Shown: positions 7,323 to 14,785, numbered from the stretch's first letter. The stretch is DNA of 41,657 bases from Rhodospirillaceae bacterium (GCA_013204045.1 JABMOQ010000057.1:1-41657), one strand, 5' to 3'. The notes: generated by a model from the letters alone, not told the origin. Translations and numbers: made by a program.

Positions 7323-7850
7323 ATGTTACGTCATCTCTCTCATCTGGTGCTGGCCATGGTCTTTTTGGCACTGGCTGGACCTGCCGCATCCGATTCTACC
7401 GACTTCGGTGATATCACCATTAGCAATGCCTGGAGCCGGGCATCGGCCGGCATGGCCCGAAATGGCGCCGCCTACCTGACCCTTTCCAGCGCAGGGCCAG
7501 CCGACCGGCTTGTCGCAGCCATGACCCCCATCGCCGGGCGGACCGAACTCCACACACACCTGATGGAGGACGGCATCATGAAGATGCGCCAGGTCCCGGC
7601 TATTGATATTTCCGCCGGGGGGGCCGTCGAACTCAAGCCCGGCGGATTCCACGTGATGATGTTCAAGCTGACTCAGGCCCTGAACGAGGGCGACCACTTT
7701 CCGCTGAAACTGACTTTCGAAAAGGCCGGTTCGGTTACCGTCATGGTGATGGTCGGAAAGGCCGGTGCCATGGATATGGATGGGAATATGAAGGGCATGG
7801 ACCACAGCAACATGGATCACGGCACCATGAACATGCCGGCGAGCCAGTAG
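7323..7850 (+). CDS. Periplasmic copper chaperone, PCu(A)C family
   Basis: A 175-residue exported protein that likely carries Cu(I) to the Cu-A or Cu-B site of cytochrome oxidase or to other copper proteins in the periplasm. A signal peptide covers about residues 1-23 (hydrophobic core LVLAMVFLALAG, then AAS). The PCuAC domain includes NGAAYLTL, then TELHTHLMEDGIMKMR and GGFHVMMF. The H-x-n-M-x-n-HxM arrangement of Cu(I) ligands is thus present. The last 30 residues are a Met/His-rich tail with repeated MDHxxMDH-like units, which probably add metal sites. AAGGA lies nine bases before the ATG. It diverges from the DUF1538 cassette and converges on cbtA with a two-base gap. Confidence 0.9.
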   Translation: MLRHLSHLVLAMVFLALAGPAASDSTDFGDITISNAWSRASAGMARNGAAYLTLSSAGPADRLVAAMTPIAGRTELHTHLMEDGIMKMRQVPAIDISAGGAVELKPGGFHVMMFKLTQALNEGDHFPLKLTFEKAGSVTVMVMVGKAGAMDMDGNMKGMDHSNMDHGTMNMPASQ

Positions 7851-7852
7851 GA

Positions 7853-8536
7853 TCAGCCCCTGTCGCCGTCACCCATGCGGCCATATAGATAGCCGGCGGC
7901 GCTGCCGAGTAGCAGCCAAAACAGCCCGGCAATGACCAGTGCGCCGAAAGCAAAATCGCTCGCCAGTTCGGCCGGCACGACGCCGCCAGATTCGACCGGA
8001 TGCGGGGCCCCGTAGATGTGGGGCAAGGCCAGCAGGGCCACGCCGACGGCCCTGATCGGGACCCGGTGGGCGAAGGCGATCAACGCCAGACCGCCCGCCG
8101 TCGCCGTCGCCGTCAGCAGCCACCAGGCCTGTCGGTCGAACAAGTCGGCCCGCATGGTGCCGGGAACCTCGGGCGGCAGGCCGACGGCAGGCGCCAGCGA
8201 GAACGCCGCATATCCGGCCAGCCCCCACAGCGCCCCCAGCCGCCAGTCCATAGTCCCGCCCCTGAGCGCGAAACCGGCGACCAGTAACAAGCCAAAGCCC
8301 GACGCGATGATGATGTTGGCAAGCACGGTCAGGGCCGTGCGCTCGACCCCGGCGTGGGGCGTCGCGCCATGGTCGTGCATTTCACCGCCGCCATGATCGT
8401 GCATGGAAAGCGTGCCCATTTCATAACGTTCGGCCTGCATCAACATCGGCACCAGACGTTGCGACTGGGCCAGCGATGCGAACAGCCCGGCGACCACCCC
8501 GGCGACCAGTGCCAAGGTGAATATTCGTTTCAACAT
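7853..8536 (-). CDS. cbtA: CbtA family cobalt transporter, membrane subunit
   Basis: A 227-residue membrane protein with about five helices, matching CbtA, the larger subunit of a predicted cobalt importer found under B12 riboswitches. The N-terminus LKRIFTLALVAGVVAGLFASLAQ is typical of the family. A histidine-rich loop MHDHGGGEMHDHG (about residues 45-57) after the first helix probably binds metal, and ALPHIYGAPHP adds more histidines. It follows cbtB by 17 bp with only a poor ribosome-binding site, so it may depend on cbtB translation. Cobalt as substrate rests on comparative genomics of the family and on the upstream riboswitch, not on a direct test. Confidence 0.9.
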   Translation of the reverse strand: MLKRIFTLALVAGVVAGLFASLAQSQRLVPMLMQAERYEMGTLSMHDHGGGEMHDHGATPHAGVERTALTVLANIIIASGFGLLLVAGFALRGGTMDWRLGALWGLAGYAAFSLAPAVGLPPEVPGTMRADLFDRQAWWLLTATATAGGLALIAFAHRVPIRAVGVALLALPHIYGAPHPVESGGVVPAELASDFAFGALVIAGLFWLLLGSAAGYLYGRMGDGDRG

Positions 8537-8553
8537 GATTTACTTAAATCAGG

Positions 8554-8751
8554 TCAGTGACAGGGAAACGACATGGAATGCCGAGAATCGTGGGCGGCGT
8601 TGTGCAGGGTCGCGGAATTGGCGAAACCGGCGCCGAAAACCAGAAAGGCCCCGAACAGGGCGGCAAACAGGGCGGCGGCAACGGCCGTCGTTTTTTCAGT
8701 CGCTGCTTGTTCGTGGGTGATGGCTTTTACGTGGTTGTTCTGATCAGTCAT
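8554..8751 (-). CDS. cbtB: CbtB family cobalt transporter, small subunit
   Basis: A 65-residue protein with one membrane helix (about residues 26-46, AALFAALFGAFLVFGAGFAN). It has the characteristic C-terminal metal-binding motif HNAAHDSRHSMSFPCH, whose clustered histidines and terminal CH define CbtB. It is predicted to work with CbtA to take up cobalt for cobalamin synthesis. The gene is first in its transcript, downstream of a cobalamin riboswitch. A GGAG lies 14 bases before the ATG, rather far, and directly behind a hairpin (8770-8798). Confidence 0.92.
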   Translation of the reverse strand: MTDQNNHVKAITHEQAATEKTTAVAAALFAALFGAFLVFGAGFANSATLHNAAHDSRHSMSFPCH

Positions 8752-8769
8752 AATTTTTCTATATGCTCC

Positions 8770-8798
8770 GTAACGGTTGATGTTTTATCGACCGTCAC
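8770..8798 (-). promoter_or_regulatory. Hairpin next to the cbtB ribosome-binding site
   Basis: On the minus strand GTGACGGT pairs with ACCGTTAC (8 bp, one G-T pair) around a 13-base loop. The second arm is followed immediately by GGAG, the putative cbtB Shine-Dalgarno. It could change access to that site as part of the riboswitch response. Confidence 0.4.
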
Positions 8799-8817
8799 CG
8801 CGTACGGATCTGAACCG

Positions 8818-8845
8818 CCCTGCCAAAAATCCCCGTCCGGCAGGC
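8818..8845 (-). promoter_or_regulatory. Candidate riboswitch expression-platform hairpin
   Basis: Downstream of the aptamer, CCTGCC (8839-8844) pairs with GGCAGG (8819-8824) on the minus strand across a loop containing a T-rich run. The same CCTGCC occurs at the 3' edge of the aptamer (8863-8868), so GGCAGG has two possible partners. This is what a switch between alternative structures would need. Confidence 0.4.
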
Positions 8846-8859
8846 CCGCGATGACTTCC

Positions 8860-9054
8860 AATGGCAGGTCTCCTGGCTTGCGGGTCCCTGTGAAACGTTG
8901 CCTTCCCGTGGCCCCTTGTCAGGGGCCGTCAGTGGCCTTGAAACGCTCACTCACCGCTTACAGTTGCGGGAACAGCCACGGTTAAAAATCCCCACTTGGG
9001 TCGATTCTTCCGCGTTCCCTTTTAATCCCCAGGCTTTTCGCCCTTGGGGAACCA
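8860..9054 (-). promoter_or_regulatory. Cobalamin (B12) riboswitch controlling cbtBA
   Basis: Read on the minus strand, the consensus blocks of the adenosylcobalamin aptamer appear in order. They are GGTTCCCC, GGGGATTAAAAGGGAAC, GGCTGTTCCCGCAACTGTAA (GCAACTGT core), GCCACTG, GGGAAGG, and finally AGCCAGGAGACCTGCC, the B12-box end. Spacing is normal for the class. High cobalamin should reduce expression of the cbtB and cbtA genes that follow. Together with promoters on both strands it accounts for the 396-bp gene-free stretch 8752-9147. Confidence 0.95.
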
Positions 9055-9071
9055 TCATCAATGACTATAAT
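9044..9071 (+). promoter_or_regulatory. Predicted chvI promoter
   Basis: A -35 TTGGGG (9044-9049) and a perfect -10 TATAAT (9066-9071) are separated by 16 bp. Transcription would start near 9078, about 70 bp before the chvI ATG. The -10 overlaps the -10 of the opposite-facing cbtB promoter. The -35 is only fair. Confidence 0.45.
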
Positions 9072-9093
9072 TCTGCCACAAATGCCGCGTCAA
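9064..9093 (-). promoter_or_regulatory. Predicted promoter of the riboswitch-cbtBA transcript
   Basis: On the minus strand a -35 TTGACG (9088-9093) and a -10 TATAGT (9064-9069) are 18 bp apart. The expected start, near 9057, is only a few bases before the first aptamer block at 9053, which supports the call. The -10 overlaps the chvI -10 on the other strand by four bases. Confidence 0.55.
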
Positions 9094-9147
9094 TTGCCGA
9101 TACGCCTATTTGTGGCCCAAAACCGATATTTTTTACGGATTGCCCCC

Positions 9148-9837
9148 ATGACCCACACCATTGCCCTTGTCGATGACGACCGAAATATCCTGACATCCGT
9201 CTCCATGGCCCTGGAAGACGAAGGCTTTCACGTCGATACCTACACGGACGGGGTGCAAGCCCTGGAAGGGCTTTCCCTCAAGCCTGCCGACCTGGCCGTT
9301 CTCGACATCAAGATGCCGCGCATGGACGGCATGGAACTGCTGCAAAAAATTCGCGACAAATCCAGCATGCCTGTGATTTTCCTGACCTCCAAGGATGACG
9401 AGATCGACGAGGTGCTCGGCCTGCGTCTGGGTGCCGACGATTACATCACCAAGCCGTTTTCCCAACGCCTGCTGATTGAGCGTATCAACACTATCTTGAG
9501 GCGCACCGAGCCGGCCCGCGAAGGCGATGAAATGAACATGCTGAAACGGGGCGACCTGGTCATGGACCCGATCCGCCATAAGTGCACATGGCGAGATAAG
9601 GAAGTGATCCTGACGGTCACCGAGTTTTTATTGTTGCAGGCGCTGGCCAAAAACCCGGGCCATGTTAAAAATCGCGACCAGTTGATCGACGCCGCCTACG
9701 GTGAAAATATCTATGTGGACGATCGCACCATCGACAGCCACATCAAGCGCGTGCGCAAAAAATTCCGGGGCGACGATAAAGAGTTCGATCAGATTGAAAC
9801 CCTATACGGCATTGGCTATCGCTATCGCGGGGACTAA
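9148..9837 (+). CDS. chvI: Response regulator, ChvI family
   Basis: A 229-residue OmpR-type transcription factor. The receiver domain (about 1-120) has the acidic pair DDD (9-11), the phospho-acceptor Asp53 in [13 protein letters not shown], the Thr of FLTSKDDE and Lys of TKPFSQ. A winged-helix DNA-binding domain follows, ending in [16 protein letters not shown] and GIGYRYRGD. The start [19 protein letters not shown] is the conserved ChvI beginning, so ATG 9148 is preferred over the longer frame from 9061. With ChvG it forms the ChvG-ChvI (ExoS-ChvI) system, which responds to acid and envelope stress in rhizobia and Agrobacterium and there affects pckA. chvG begins three bases downstream. Confidence 0.95.
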   Translation: MTHTIALVDDDRNILTSVSMALEDEGFHVDTYTDGVQALEGLSLKPADLAVLDIKMPRMDGMELLQKIRDKSSMPVIFLTSKDDEIDEVLGLRLGADDYITKPFSQRLLIERINTILRRTEPAREGDEMNMLKRGDLVMDPIRHKCTWRDKEVILTVTEFLLLQALAKNPGHVKNRDQLIDAAYGENIYVDDRTIDSHIKRVRKKFRGDDKEFDQIETLYGIGYRYRGD

Positions 9838-9840
9838 AGC

Positions 9841-11436
9841 ATGACGCCAGACCACGCCCGCCACCTTCGCTGGATACCGTCGTCGCCCATCCTTAGGCGC
9901 ATCTTGGCGATCAACGTGCTGGCCCTGGGCATCCTGGTCGCCGGTCTTATGTACCATGACCAGTACCGGGAAAGCCTGGTCGAATCAGAGTTGGCGGGCC
10001 TGAGCGTGCACGCCGAAATTATTGCTGCCGCCCTCGGCGAAAGCGCCATTGAGAACGCCGTGACCGGCGAGCAATTATTACGCCCGAGCCACGCCTTGCA
10101 AATGGTGCGCAGATTGGTCGAGACGACCGGCGGACGGGCCAGGCTGTTTGCCCCGGACGGCATATTGATCGCCGATTCCCTTAGCATAAGCGCCAGCGGA
10201 AGCCATGTGCAAAGCGTCGAGCTGCCAGCCCCCGATAGCGTCGAAGACAAGACCCGGGGTCTGCTCAATGTCATTCTCGATGCCTACGAATGGTTGATTC
10301 GATTGTTTCCCGGCGGCGGCGATATGCCGCCCTATCTTGAAGGCCGGGTACAACGCGCCAGCGACTATGGCGAGGTCGTCTCGGCCCTGTACGAGAAACC
10401 ACTGGACGGTATCCGCCGTACCGACAATGGCGGCATGATGCTGATCACAGCGGTTCCGGTAAAACGCTACAAGCAGGTGCTCGGTGCACTGATGCTGTCC
10501 AGGGGCTCGGACGATATCGAGGCAGCGTTGCGCGAGGTGCGCGTTGACATATTGCGGGTCTTCGGCATCGCCCTCGCGGTGACTATCATGCTGTCGCTGT
10601 ATCTGGCCAGCACCATCGCCCGGCCCATTCGCCTGCTGGCAGAGGCCGCCGAAAGGGTTCGCCACGGTCATCACCGCCAGCACGCCATACCCGACCTTGA
10701 CGACCGTAACGATGAAATCGGCGAACTGGCCAGCGCCCTGAAAGAAATGACCGAGGCGTTATGGGCCCGAATGGATGCCATTGAAAGCTTCGCCGCCGAC
10801 GTATCGCATGAAATAAAAAACCCACTCACATCCCTGAAAAGCGCCGTCGAAACCGCATCACGGATCACCGATCCGGAACAGCAACGCAAATTGATGGATA
10901 TTATTCTGGATGATGTTCATCGCATGGACCGGCTGATCAGTGATATTTCTGATGCCTCCAGGCTCGACGCGGAACTGTCCCGGGCCGAGATGTCCCAGGT
11001 TGATCTTAAGGCCCTTCTTTCGTCGCTGATTGAGGCCAATAGCAACGCATCGGGTCTGTCCATAAACCTTAAGGCCGAGGGGGAATTTATCGTTAACGGC
11101 ATTGAAAGCCGCCTTGGTCAGGTTTTCGCCAACCTTCTTAATAATGCCGTCTCGTTCAGCCCGCCTGATAGCAAGGTGTCCATTTATATGACCGGCGACG
11201 ATAAAGCCATATCCATCATTGTAGATGACGAAGGGCCCGGCATTCCGGCAGGCAAGCTTGACGCCATCTTCGAGCGCTTCTACTCGTCGCGTCCCGAAAG
11301 TGAAAAATTCGGCACCCATTCCGGGTTGGGCCTTAGCATTTCCAAACTGATCGTTGAGGCCCACGAAGGCTCAATCCGGGCCGAAAAAAACAGTGCCATG
11401 GGGGCGCGCTTCATTGTTGATCTACCCCGCAGTTGA
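9841..11436 (+). CDS. chvG: Sensor histidine kinase, ChvG family
   Basis: A 531-residue membrane sensor paired with ChvI. One membrane helix (about residues 20-38) and a second (about 241-260) frame a periplasmic sensing domain of some 200 residues. HAMP follows, then HisKA with the phospho-accepting His323 in FAADVSHEIKNPLTSLKSA. The HATPase domain has the N-box QVFANLLNNAVSFSPP, DDEGPGIP and HSGLGLSISK. Rhizobial ChvG/ExoS is repressed in the periplasm by ExoR, but no exoR is seen here. The gene lies three bases after chvI, and hprK follows 31 bp after its stop. This order matches the known alphaproteobacterial arrangement and connects envelope stress sensing with the PTS relay. Confidence 0.95.
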   Translation: MTPDHARHLRWIPSSPILRRILAINVLALGILVAGLMYHDQYRESLVESELAGLSVHAEIIAAALGESAIENAVTGEQLLRPSHALQMVRRLVETTGGRARLFAPDGILIADSLSISASGSHVQSVELPAPDSVEDKTRGLLNVILDAYEWLIRLFPGGGDMPPYLEGRVQRASDYGEVVSALYEKPLDGIRRTDNGGMMLITAVPVKRYKQVLGALMLSRGSDDIEAALREVRVDILRVFGIALAVTIMLSLYLASTIARPIRLLAEAAERVRHGHHRQHAIPDLDDRNDEIGELASALKEMTEALWARMDAIESFAADVSHEIKNPLTSLKSAVETASRITDPEQQRKLMDIILDDVHRMDRLISDISDASRLDAELSRAEMSQVDLKALLSSLIEANSNASGLSINLKAEGEFIVNGIESRLGQVFANLLNNAVSFSPPDSKVSIYMTGDDKAISIIVDDEGPGIPAGKLDAIFERFYSSRPESEKFGTHSGLGLSISKLIVEAHEGSIRAEKNSAMGARFIVDLPRS

Positions 11437-11467
11437 CTCTCGGGCCCGGCGGTTCCACCCTTCATTT

Positions 11468-11917
11468 ATGAGCAATAATACACCTGAAAAAATTCACGGC
11501 ACCTGCGTCGAAGTCGAGGGCATGGGCGTGCTATTGCGTGGACCTTCGGGCAGCGGCAAATCGGATTTGGCATTGCGCCTGATGGATGACGGGGCGCGCC
11601 TGATCGCCGATGATTATACGGAGGTCGCCGCAGACGGCGAAAAACTGTTGGCCAGTGCGCCTGAAAATATTCATGGCCTGATAGAGGTGCGCGGCGTCGG
11701 TGTGTTGCAGACCGATGCCGCCGTCAGGGCCGAACTCGGGGTCGTTATCGATCTGGTTGCGGCCAAGGATATTGACCGCCTGCCCGAAGACAAAACCACC
11801 GATTTGATCGGAACCTCCATCCCGTACTTCCGGCTGGCGGCTTTCGAGGCTTCGGCCCCGGCCAAGGTGCGATTTATTGTCCGCCGGGTTAAAGGCGACA
11901 TCATTCACGTTCCTTAA
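11468..11917 (+). CDS. hprK: HPr kinase/phosphorylase, short alphaproteobacterial form
   Basis: A 149-residue protein with only the catalytic domain of HprK and without the N-terminal domain of Firmicutes enzymes. This is normal in alphaproteobacteria. The Walker A motif GPSGSGKSD is at residues 25-33 and LIADDY at 45-50. The family signature, HGLIEVRGVGVLQ, is near 77-89, and IPYFRL comes near the C-terminus. It phosphorylates, and with phosphate dephosphorylates, a serine of HPr, whose gene lies 830 bp downstream with the matching Ser52. The ATG at 11468 is chosen because the family homology begins with IHGTCVEVEG and the upstream in-frame codons lie inside chvG. Confidence 0.94.
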   Translation: MSNNTPEKIHGTCVEVEGMGVLLRGPSGSGKSDLALRLMDDGARLIADDYTEVAADGEKLLASAPENIHGLIEVRGVGVLQTDAAVRAELGVVIDLVAAKDIDRLPEDKTTDLIGTSIPYFRLAAFEASAPAKVRFIVRRVKGDIIHVP

Positions 11918-11932
11918 GCTGCGGAGTGTCTA

Positions 11933-12316
11933 TTGAGCGATAAAATGAGCATTTCAGTGGTCTCTTTCTCCTATAAAAAGGGACTGCCGGGCGAATCGGA
12001 TCTGGTATTTGACGTTCGCTTTCTGAACAATCCGCACTATGATCCGCAGCTACAATCGTTGTCAGGCCGGGATGCGGCGGTTGCTGAATTCATAACCGGG
12101 GATGCTGAATTTACTGTTTTTTTTAATGGCCTGACAAAAATGCTGGAGCCCCTGTTGCCGCGCTATGCGGACAAGGGCAAAAGCCACCTGACCATCGCCT
12201 GTGGTTGTACAGGCGGGCGTCACCGTTCAGTCTTCGTCGCCGAAAGGTTGACTCAATGGCTGAAAGATAAAGGACAGCCAGTGCAACTTCTACACAGGGA
12301 TCTGGACGAGACATGA
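11933..12316 (+). CDS. Stand-alone RapZ C-terminal domain protein
   Basis: A 127-residue protein matching only the C-terminal half of RapZ (YvcJ/YhbJ). It contains VVSFSYKKGLP, DLVFDVRFLNNPHY and the diagnostic GCTGGRHRSV (91-100) followed by VAERL. Full RapZ is about 280-300 residues and has an N-terminal P-loop domain, completely absent here; only 15 bp separate this gene from hprK. In E. coli the C-terminal domain binds the sRNA GlmZ and senses glucosamine-6-phosphate to recruit RNase E. Whether it acts alone here is unknown. A TTG start at 11933 is preferred because GGAG lies six bases before it. The next ATG (11945) has no properly placed site. It sits between hprK and the EIIA gene, the usual place of rapZ. 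Confidence 0.85.
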   Translation: MSDKMSISVVSFSYKKGLPGESDLVFDVRFLNNPHYDPQLQSLSGRDAAVAEFITGDAEFTVFFNGLTKMLEPLLPRYADKGKSHLTIACGCTGGRHRSVFVAERLTQWLKDKGQPVQLLHRDLDET

Positions 12317-12329
12317 GGGGCTTAAGAAT

Positions 12330-12737
12330 ATGATTGGAATGGTACTGGTCACTCACGGGCGCTTGGCCGACGAACTGGTTTCGGCGCTTGAGCATGTGGT
12401 CGGCCCGCAGGAACATACAAAAACCGTCTGCATCGGCGCAGACGACGACATGGAGCAGCGGCGTAAAGATATACTAGAAAGTATCGCCGACGTCGAACAG
12501 GGCAAGGGCGTTATCCTGCTCACCGATATGTTCGGCGGAACGCCGTCAAACCTGGCCATATCGGTCATCGATAAAGCCAACGTCGAAGTCATCGCCGGGG
12601 TCAACCTGCCGATGCTGATCAAGTTGGCCAGTGTCCGCAAGGATGAGCCCTTGATGCAGGCCGCAACCAGCGCCCAGGACGCGGGCCGCAAGTATATCAA
12701 CATCGCCTCTCAGCTTCTGAGCCAGGAACAGACTTGA
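12330..12737 (+). CDS. PTS EIIA component, mannose family
   Basis: A 135-residue EIIA domain of the mannose type. The phospho-accepting His9 lies in MVLVTHGRLADELVSALE. LLTDMFGGTPSNLAIS and the core VIAGVNLPMLIKLA are also family hallmarks. In alphaproteobacteria this protein (called ManX, PtsM or EIIA-Man) is not attached to a sugar permease. It ends a regulatory phosphorelay EI to HPr to EIIA. No EIIB, EIIC or EIID is seen in the window, in line with a regulatory role. GAGGGG lies ten bases before the ATG. The HPr gene follows after nine bases. Confidence 0.93.
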   Translation: MIGMVLVTHGRLADELVSALEHVVGPQEHTKTVCIGADDDMEQRRKDILESIADVEQGKGVILLTDMFGGTPSNLAISVIDKANVEVIAGVNLPMLIKLASVRKDEPLMQAATSAQDAGRKYINIASQLLSQEQT

Positions 12738-12746
12738 TCCGATCAT

Positions 12747-13031
12747 ATGCCCCTTAAGGCCCTAACACATTCCCGGGTTGTCACCATACTTAACCAGCGC
12801 GGACTGCATGCCCGCGCCGCCGCCAGGTTCGTCAAAACGGCCGGGGAATTTAAATCCGACATCGCGGTTTGCCGTAACGGCCAGACAGTTTCCGGCTTGT
12901 CGATCATGGGCCTGATGATGCTGGCCGCTGGCATCGGCAGCGAAATCGAAATCACTTGTTCGGGGGCCGACGCCGAAACGGCCATGCAGGCGCTGGCCGA
13001 TATGATCGCCAATAAATTCGAGGAAGAATAA
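12747..13031 (+). CDS. ptsH: Phosphocarrier protein HPr
   Basis: A 94-residue HPr. His21 in QRGLHARAAARFVK is the site phosphorylated by EI. Ser52 in VSGLSIMGLMMLAAG is the equivalent of Ser46, the HprK target. It carries phosphate from EI to the EIIA encoded upstream and integrates the HprK serine signal. The ribosome-binding site is weak and the gene is probably read through from the EIIA gene. The TAA stop overlaps the ATG of ptsI by one base (TAATG), so HPr and EI are co-translated. Confidence 0.95.
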   Translation: MPLKALTHSRVVTILNQRGLHARAAARFVKTAGEFKSDIAVCRNGQTVSGLSIMGLMMLAAGIGSEIEITCSGADAETAMQALADMIANKFEEE

Positions 13032-14785
13032 TGACCGCCGGAGAAATAGTCTTCAAAGGCATGGGCGTTTCGCCCGGCATCGGCATCGGACAGGTCCATG
13101 TGCGCGAAAGCGGTGCCGTCATCGTGCCCGAATACAAGATTCCGGCGTCCGGCATCAAGAAAGAGCTGGCCCGTCTGAAGGCGGCGCTGACACTTGCACG
13201 CCGCCAGATCGGCCACCTCAGGACCAAAGCCAAAGCCTTGCCCGGCTCCGCCGCCGACGATATGAACGAATTACTGGATGCCTATGTCCAGATGCTCACC
13301 GATTCCAGGCTGGTGCGCGGCGCCATGCGGCGGATCACCGACGAAGGCATTAACGCCGAATACGCCGTCAACGAGGAACTGGGCGATATTTCCGCCGCCT
13401 TCGCCGCCATGGACGATGACTATCTGGCGGCCCGGGCCGGCGACATCCGCGAAATCGCAAACCGCTTGATTGGCAATCTGGTTAAATCGCCGACTAAATC
13501 GACGACGCAGACACCCAAGGGCTCAATCATCGTCGCCGAGGAATTAACGCCGGCCGACACTGCCCAGTTGGACCCGTCGCGCATCGCCGGGTTTGCCACC
13601 GTCGGTGGTGGCGCCGAAGGTCACACGGCAATCATGGCGCGCGCCCTTGCCATTCCGGCCGTGCTCGGCTCGCCGGATCTGCTGCATGGGGTGGCCAATG
13701 GTGATGCCATCATCGTCGATGGTGACAAGGGACGGATCGTTGTCAATCCATCCCCGGCAACCATCGCCGCATACGAAAAAAGAAAAACCGAATTGCTGGG
13801 GGATGCCCGCCGCCTCAACCGGCTTCGCAATCAGCCGTCCATCACCAGTGACGGCACCCGAATCGGTCTTCAGGCAAATATGGAGCTACCGGTGCAATTG
13901 GCCATGATCGGACAGGCCGGGGTAACTGGAATTGGCCTGCTGCGCAGCGAATTCATGTTCATGAACCGCCCCGATATTCCGTCCGAGGATGAACAGTTCA
14001 AGGTCCTGAAAGCCATCGTCGAAGGCATGGGCGGGCACCCGGTGACCGTCCGCACCCTGGATATCGGCGGCGAAAAAATTGCCGCCTCCCTGCTCGACAA
14101 ATTTGGCGACAGCGTATCGTCGGCCCTCGGCCTGCGCGGTATTCGCCTATCCCTGGCCCATACGGATGTCTTCGAGACCCAGATCAAGGCAATTCTCAGG
14201 GCGTCGGCCTTTGGCCCGGTGCGCATTTTGTTGCCCATGGTTTCCAGTACGGTCGAAGTCCGCCGCGCCCGTGACATTATAAAAAAGGCGGCAAGCAGGT
14301 TGAAACGGCACAAGATCGCCATCGCCGATACCCTGCCGCCCATCGGCATCATGATCGAGGTCCCAGGCGCGGCGCTTTCCGCCGACGCCCTGGCCCAGGT
14401 CGCCGATTTTTTCGCCGTCGGCTCCAACGACCTGACCATGTACACCCTGGCCATCGACCGCTCCGACGAGCAGGTGGCGGGCCTTTATAACCCCCTGCAC
14501 CCGGCGGTACTGCGGCTCATCCAGTTTTCATCGGAAGCGGCGTTTCGGGCCAATATTCCGGTCAGCATTTGTGGGGAAATGGCCGGCGATCCACGCTATA
14601 CGGCGCTGCTGTTGGGCCTCGGCTTCCGCGAGTTGTCGATGACCGCTTCCAGCATCCCCAGGGTCAAGCGGCGCCTGATGGAGATTGATATTGAGGCGGC
14701 AAAGGCCCGGGCCCAGGTGATCATGGACCAAATGGATAGCGGCCGCATATCCATGCTGGTCGAAGATTTTAACGCGCTGGCGTAA
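13031..14785 (+). CDS. ptsI: PTS enzyme I (PEP-protein phosphotransferase)
   Basis: A 584-residue EI that takes phosphate from PEP and gives it to HPr. The N-terminal HPr-binding domain begins with KGMGVSPGIGIGQVHV. The active His198 lies in VGGGAEGHTAIMARALAIPAV. The PEP-binding barrel includes GIGLLRSEFMFMNR, VRTLDIGGEKI, FAVGSNDLTMYTLAIDR and VSICGEMAGDPRY with the active cysteine. There is no N-terminal GAF domain, so this is the plain EI type and not PtsP. GAGGAAG precedes the ATG. It closes the hprK-rapZ(C)-EIIA-HPr-EI run. Its substrate PEP links the chain to PEP carboxykinase. Confidence 0.96.
   Translation: MTAGEIVFKGMGVSPGIGIGQVHVRESGAVIVPEYKIPASGIKKELARLKAALTLARRQIGHLRTKAKALPGSAADDMNELLDAYVQMLTDSRLVRGAMRRITDEGINAEYAVNEELGDISAAFAAMDDDYLAARAGDIREIANRLIGNLVKSPTKSTTQTPKGSIIVAEELTPADTAQLDPSRIAGFATVGGGAEGHTAIMARALAIPAVLGSPDLLHGVANGDAIIVDGDKGRIVVNPSPATIAAYEKRKTELLGDARRLNRLRNQPSITSDGTRIGLQANMELPVQLAMIGQAGVTGIGLLRSEFMFMNRPDIPSEDEQFKVLKAIVEGMGGHPVTVRTLDIGGEKIAASLLDKFGDSVSSALGLRGIRLSLAHTDVFETQIKAILRASAFGPVRILLPMVSSTVEVRRARDIIKKAASRLKRHKIAIADTLPPIGIMIEVPGAALSADALAQVADFFAVGSNDLTMYTLAIDRSDEQVAGLYNPLHPAVLRLIQFSSEAAFRANIPVSICGEMAGDPRYTALLLGLGFRELSMTASSIPRVKRRLMEIDIEAAKARAQVIMDQMDSGRISMLVEDFNALA

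Noticed and set aside
9061-9147. N-terminal extension of ChvI from ATG 9061
   Set aside because: The 29 extra residues have no receiver-domain homology. Conserved ChvI proteins begin at the [11 protein letters not shown] position.
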